From: Monocercomonoides exilis
Taxonomy: Eukaryota; Preaxostyla; Oxymonadida; Polymastigidae
Assembly: GCA_001643675.2 (NCBI GenBank)
Contig: LSRY02000040.1
Coordinates: 710,001-774,000, forward strand
Reading direction: 5' to 3'
Length of the DNA: 64,000 nt
The notes under the pieces were generated by a model. The model had not been told where the DNA came from. It was given only the letters and a program-made list of their open reading frames with translations, and ran no database searches. Made by a program: the position numbers and the translations under genes. Below, in pieces: positions 59,433 through 64,000 of this stretch (positions within the stretch are counted from its first letter, which is position 1; each line of letters starts with the position of its first letter).

Positions 59433-60196
59433 TTGAATGTTGGAGTGAATCACATTATTCCGTCACATTATTCTCAGCTGTTAATATCAGAGCAAACAGT
59501 CAACAATGGAGAATGTTGTATTCGGGATGTGAGCATTCACTCACTAGAATCTCAGTCATCTGCTTTGGTGCATCTGAACTCAACAACAACCAACGATGGA
59601 AGTATTATCACAACTCAGAAAAAGAAAGGATCGAAAGTGTGAAATTCAACCTTGATCAATCATTTTCGAATTCAGGCAATTCAATTATTCATGAAGCAAA
59701 TGGCCAACTTTCTCTTTCATTTGTTGACTTCTCTTCTGCTGGAGGGTCAAACATCATTCAAATTGTTGCCATTGACTAGACTTTGCTGAGCATTGGATAT
59801 GGAATTCTTCATATCGACAACTGCTCAATGACAATGCTTTCATTCAACAAGCCTTCATTTCTGTTCAATGGAGATGAGGTCTCAATCACAAATGTGAAAC
59901 TGGAACAAATTGAAGAAATGGCAAATGTGTTTGAGATTGGCAGTTGTGGAATAATGTCCATTAATGGAGTATCTGCGGATGGAGTGAAGCTGTCAGATGG
60001 TTGCATCATTGCAATTCGCAGTTCATCTTTAGGAACAATTTCTGTTGGTAACTCATCATTCGACAACTGCTCAAGGAATTCTGAAGAAGCTTCTTCATTT
60101 TGTGTCTCCTCCTTCTTCAACGCCTTCTTCACCTTCTTATTTATTATTATTTTCGCAGAAATAAGCAAAAAGAAGACAAAACATTCTCAATATTGA
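59433..60196 (+). pseudogene. Relic of a parallel-beta-helix-type surface protein
   Basis: Successive pieces in two frames read as repeated short strands with Asn/Ser/Gly turns: VNNGECCIRDVSIHSLES, NSIIHEANGQLSLSFVDFSS, GILHIDNCSMTMLSFNKPSF, GSCGIMSINGVSADGVKL and LGTISVGNSSFDNCSR. Large right-handed beta-helix surface proteins have this pattern and are abundant in anaerobic protists. A frame change near 59,640, TAG at 59777-59779 and the lack of a proper start mark it as a fragment. A hydrophobic segment (about 60,110-60,160) then KKKTKH could be a membrane anchor with a basic cytoplasmic end. Confidence 0.55.
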
Positions 60197-60419
60197 CTAT
60201 ATATTTGTTTCTATCAAAAAATTCTTTGAAAAAAAATGAATGTCAAAAGAAACAAGTGATGGAAGGAGAATGAGGTTAATAGATGAAACAAAATTATGTT
60301 TTGAAGAAAAATTGAGAAAATAAAAATTGTTGAATAAAGAACAGAAGAGAAAGAGGAGAAAGAGGAGTTGGAGGAAGAATAAGAATAAGGAGAAGAATAA
60401 CACGATAAGAAGGATGTCA

Positions 60420-63080
60420 ATTCCAATGAAGAACATGGCAAGGCCTCGCTATTAACTCCCTCCGCCATTCCACCGTCTTTGGAAACTGCGCCAATCACTA
60501 CCCATTATCCAAAGGAAGATCAAAGAAGATCGCTTTTTTTTGAATCGTTCCTCCACAGCTTCAGCCGCACCATCTGGAACGACGCCTTCAGCCATTCTTT
60601 CTTCTCCGCCTCCGACTGTATAATCTCCACTGGTAGCTTCAGCCCAATTCATTCCCCCGCCACCATCGATTCTGTATTAAGCTCCAGCTTTAAGTTGTTC
60701 AGCGCATCTCGTTGTCTTCACAATCTCATTATTCAAAGACTACAGATGAGGATTTCGCAGATCAGCTTCATCACAAACATCCTGAAGCTGCTTCTGCTCG
60801 GAAGTTGTTCAGCAGAAACCACAGAAACGCAAACGCTTCAGCCTCCCTTTTCTCCTGTTGTATCCCGTCAAACAACCAAACGACATTTTAATCTCTTCTC
60901 TCACACACCTTCTAACGCAATTCAGTTGTCAGGAAAACTCCAATTCACCTTAAGTTTTCATTTTCCACACAAATTCACCAAATAGCTACATCCCTGCAAA
61001 GACCTTCCGGAACAGCTCTTCCCCAAACATCCTCGCCAACTGCACCACCTCTTTCTTCAATTTCTCCTCGAACTTCTTCCCCAGTCATATTTGAATAAAG
61101 TCCACATGGACCTGCCTTTGAAGCACCACACTTTCCCACCAAGCGCCGTAATAGCTCAAATCTACCAATATCTAATCTCTATATATTCACTGGATCTTCG
61201 ACAGAGTCCACGCCAGCTTCTGTTTAAGTCCTGTCTTCAGCCGCATCAGCGACCGCTCCATCGGCACAGACGACCACCGCATGGGTGACATCCGAAGCAC
61301 ATGCGCCGTTTCGTACGCAACCTACCACTGCATCTCAGACACTGCGCTCATCAACCGCTCCATCGCTGTCGACCCCGCCAGAAAAGGTCCCTCTTCAACC
61401 ACTTTCTCTTCTGCTCCTCCTTCCCTTCACCTGCCCAACCAGCCGCTCCACATTCTCTTCATACGGCGCCTTCATTTTCTTCTGCTCCCACTTCTTTTGC
61501 GCAAGCGCAGTCTGCTGCTTCTCAATCACCTCCTTGAACAGCGCCTTCTGCTCGCGTATCATCTTCTCATGCGCTTTCGACTGCTCCATCAGCATCTTCA
61601 TTTTCCTTCTCCATTGTGTTCATCTTCTGTTGCACAATTACATCTGCTCTTCCGCCCTGACTGCCTCCCCCACTTCCATATGTCCCAGCGCTGTTCTTTT
61701 CTGATTCCTCGCTGATCGAAGATCTCGTTCACTCACTTCCACCACCTCCTCCACCACTTCCTCCACCACCTCCGTTTGCTTCTCCCACAACACTCACCCC
61801 GCTCCCCACTTTCACAACAACCCACTTCCCATTGAGATCTGGTCCAAGCATCGCAGCGCTGCCATCACCGATGTTCGCTGAAAGATTTTACTGGCACTTT
61901 TCACACAGCCCCAACGGCAGAATCAACAAAGCCAAAGATGGAACCATCTCATTTCAAACAGAGAAAACAACGAAGAAGGCGTGGCAAGCTGCACCCTTGC
62001 CCCTTCTCCTGACCCTGACCCTGCTCCCTCGCTGTCTACACTCACCAACTCATCCTGATATTTTCAGAGCTTCTTCTCCTCAATCTCCACATCAATCAGT
62101 TCCACCTTCTCCTTCACCATTTCCAACTATTCCTGAGTCCCTTTCAACTTCTCATTGAACTTTTCGTTCAGCCCCAAAAACTTCCTCTGATTCATTCTGA
62201 TGATCTTGTCCTTCTCCTGCTGCATCTCTGCAAAGTCCACTCACTTAATTTGAAATCTGCTCATCATACTAGTTCTTATGCAGGTTCATGTTAAACTCCG
62301 AATGCCTTTTCTCCACCTCATACTTTCCCTCTTTCTTCCTCTATTTCTTTGCTCCTCCAATACAACCAGTGCAATCGCTGCTTGCGAAAGGATCACATCC
62401 TCCATTCTCCGCCCCGCAGCATCCAACGCCTTTTCCATAATCTCTTCCTTTCTTCGCGCACTGTGGGCACGCGTTATATCGCTTCCTTACCCAGCTTCAC
62501 CACCACACGCCTCCACTGCGGCAATCGCCATTTTTGCGGCGACGGGTTAAACAGATCGTAGATCGACGAGAAAGCATTCACATCCGCATCCGAAAAGATC
62601 TGTTTGCTCCCCAACTTTGTGCACACCGCGTTGCGAACGATGGAAGCGGAGCCACCAGCGTAACCGAAAGCATCGCCGAAAGCGCCACATCGTATGCACA
62701 TACGACACCTCCATTCAGCACCGCCAGTCGAGTCACAACATATCCACGCAGCTCCCGCGGCGACAGCAGCAGCTGCAGCTTCAGTGGCATGTGCCGCCCA
62801 TACACCCAAGCCGCATCTGGCACCACAATCCGCAGTCGCCTCTCGATGTCATCCACAGCTGCTGCAGACGCGTTTGATGCTGCGACAAATATCTCAGAAA
62901 GGCTAATCGAAGGGACTGATGATGAAGAAGATGAAAAATATGAAGATTCCAAAAGAAGAGACGATTGATGAGATATCCTTTCTGCAAGATTTCTTTTAAG
63001 ATAATCCTTCGAATCAAACAGAAGCACCATCAAAAGCGAAAACACGATATCAATATTAAGATCAGAAAGGTCGACCAATT
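60420..63080 (-). pseudogene. Large GC-richer decayed gene, family unknown
   Basis: On the minus strand, coding-quality pieces follow each other through several frame changes and stops. They are an acidic/Ser start near 63,000, RLRIVVPDAAWVYGRHMPLK, LAVLNGGVVCAYDVALSAML, KQIFSDADVNAFSSIYDLFN, KWRLPQWRRVVVKLGKEAI, KEIMEKALDAAGRRMEDVIL (62.4 kb), coiled-coil segments (KMLMEQSKAHEKMIREQKAL, 61.6 kb) and LARMFGEELFRKVFAGM (61.0 kb). The region is clearly GC-richer than its flanks. A long cytoskeletal or motor-type protein is possible, but no signature is decisive. Confidence 0.5.
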
Positions 63081-63699
63081 AAAAATGGTTTCCTAAATCT
63101 GCGAAAGCGCAAATAAAACAGTAGTTTTTCAGGTTAAATGTTGAAATGTGAAGAGGTTTTGAAGGTAATGAAGGAATTATTGTTTGACTCCAACACCACA
63201 TGAATCAAATGACAGTAAAAATGAAAAGATCAATCACCGAAACAGAGAATGTTGTGATTGTTGCTTTCCACCCATTCTAATGATAATGGAAAAATAAACT
63301 TTCATTTTATCTCATTTCACATTTCTTTGCTTCCTTATTTGAGAACAAAAAATTGTGCGAAATATTTTGATAGATCAAATCCCACTAATTATTCATTTTG
63401 GAACCTTTTCATTATTTCCAAACTTTTTGAATTTTCTGTGATAAATAAAAGCACAAATAATATTTCAAGAGTGGATTTTTTATTTTTCATCGTATTTTGA
63501 AAAAATAAAATTTTTGATCTTTTTTGATCTTTTGATCAAAATTTTTTGTTTTTGATTTTTTTATTGAAATACGAAATACTGGACTTAAAGAAGTTAACGG
63601 AGGAGTTAAAATGCAATAATCTTCCACATATATGAAATTGGCTGATTAATTCTAAAGAAAATGTCATATGTACGGGTTTTTTCCCTTGTGCGGGTTTTT
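63081..63699. other. AT-rich spacer
   Basis: No gene. TTTTTTGATCTTTTTTGATC-type repeats lie at about 63,515-63,560 and a GTGCGGGTTTTTTCCC duplication at about 63,674-63,702. Confidence 0.5.
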
Positions 63700-63899
63700 T
63701 CCCTCACCATAAACAAAAGAACACAAAAAAGAGAAAAGGCTAAAAAAGCATAATCATGATTTTTATTTCTGTTTTTGCATTTGTTTTTTAAACAGTTGTT
63801 GTAAAATTCTTAAATAGAATACAAAATCTCTTCCCAACGACAAATGAAAATGAAAAATTGACACCCAAAAAAAAGTTATGATTTCAAAAATAATCACCC
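63700..63899. repeat. Inverted copy of the 58.1-58.4 kb repeat
   Basis: The reverse complement begins GGGTGATTATTTTTGAAATC and follows 58113-58330 through GTTGGGAAGAGATTTTGTATTC and AGCCTTTTCTCTTTTTTGTG. The two copies face each other across about 5.3 kb; only the outer end of this copy is clearly defined. Confidence 0.6.
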
Positions 63900-64000
63900 A
63901 CATAGATCAAAAAAGGGTAATTAAATTTTGGGACAAGTTAAATTTAATTTGTTCAAAGCATGTTTGAGTGCTTTCTATTCCAATTTCAATTATTAATTTG

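Overview
The window is nuclear DNA of a protist. It is AT-rich and has genes on both strands with short GT-AG introns (29-151 bp in most genes, longer only where simple repeats fill the intron). Coding sequence is bloated with poly-Ser and Lys/Glu/Arg tracts, microsatellites are abundant, and mobile-element debris is common. Three copies of one paralogous family, whose sequence style I associate with the oxymonad Monocercomonoides (Preaxostyla), make an oxymonad the best guess. That assignment is inference. Host genes use the standard code: TAA ends one family copy at the point where its two paralogues end with TGA.

Layout. 1-12159 (+): 3' part of a nine-exon gene resembling pigeon/gamma-secretase-activating protein, hugely expanded by low-complexity tracts. 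12687-14504 (+): BUD22/SRFBP1-like ribosome-biogenesis factor. 16674-18111 (+) and 29611-31058 (-): two members of the paralogous family, lying with their upstream flanks in a 1.67-kb inverted duplication; a third member is at 35057-36475 (+). 18330-22705: DIRS-type tyrosine-recombinase retrotransposon with inverted ends. 24092-28770 (-): very large acidic/Ser-rich protein of unknown function, divergent from a 100-residue gene at 28905-29387 (+). 31.3-34.4 kb: eroded coding debris. 36928-37837: fold-back repeat. 38986-43304: hAT-like element with 15-bp TIRs and a near-perfect 8-bp target duplication, carrying a decayed intron-containing gene. 43775-48268 (+): second large low-complexity protein. 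49200-51409 (-): REI1/ZNF622 pre-60S factor. 51712-52091: near-perfect 158-bp-arm hairpin. 52924-55711 (-): broken primase-polymerase/SF3-helicase gene plus a small companion ORF. 56599-57713 (-): pogo-like transposase. 57.8-58.4 kb and 63.7-63.9 kb: a MITE-like family. 59.4-60.2 kb: surface-protein relic. 60.4-63.1 kb: large GC-richer decayed gene.

How it fits together. The recognisable housekeeping genes are BUD22-like (small-subunit maturation) and REI1/ZNF622 (large-subunit maturation). The rest is an expanded unknown family, giant disordered proteins and a graveyard of at least four mobile-element types. The most notable signals are: the primase-polymerase/helicase replicon; a DIRS element whose in-frame stops all sit where a single C-to-T or G-to-A change of a Gln or Trp codon would put them; the hAT-like element that appears to have captured a gene; and the perfect long hairpin.

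All exon joins were built by eye from splice sites and reading phase. Homology statements come from recognised motifs, not from searches.
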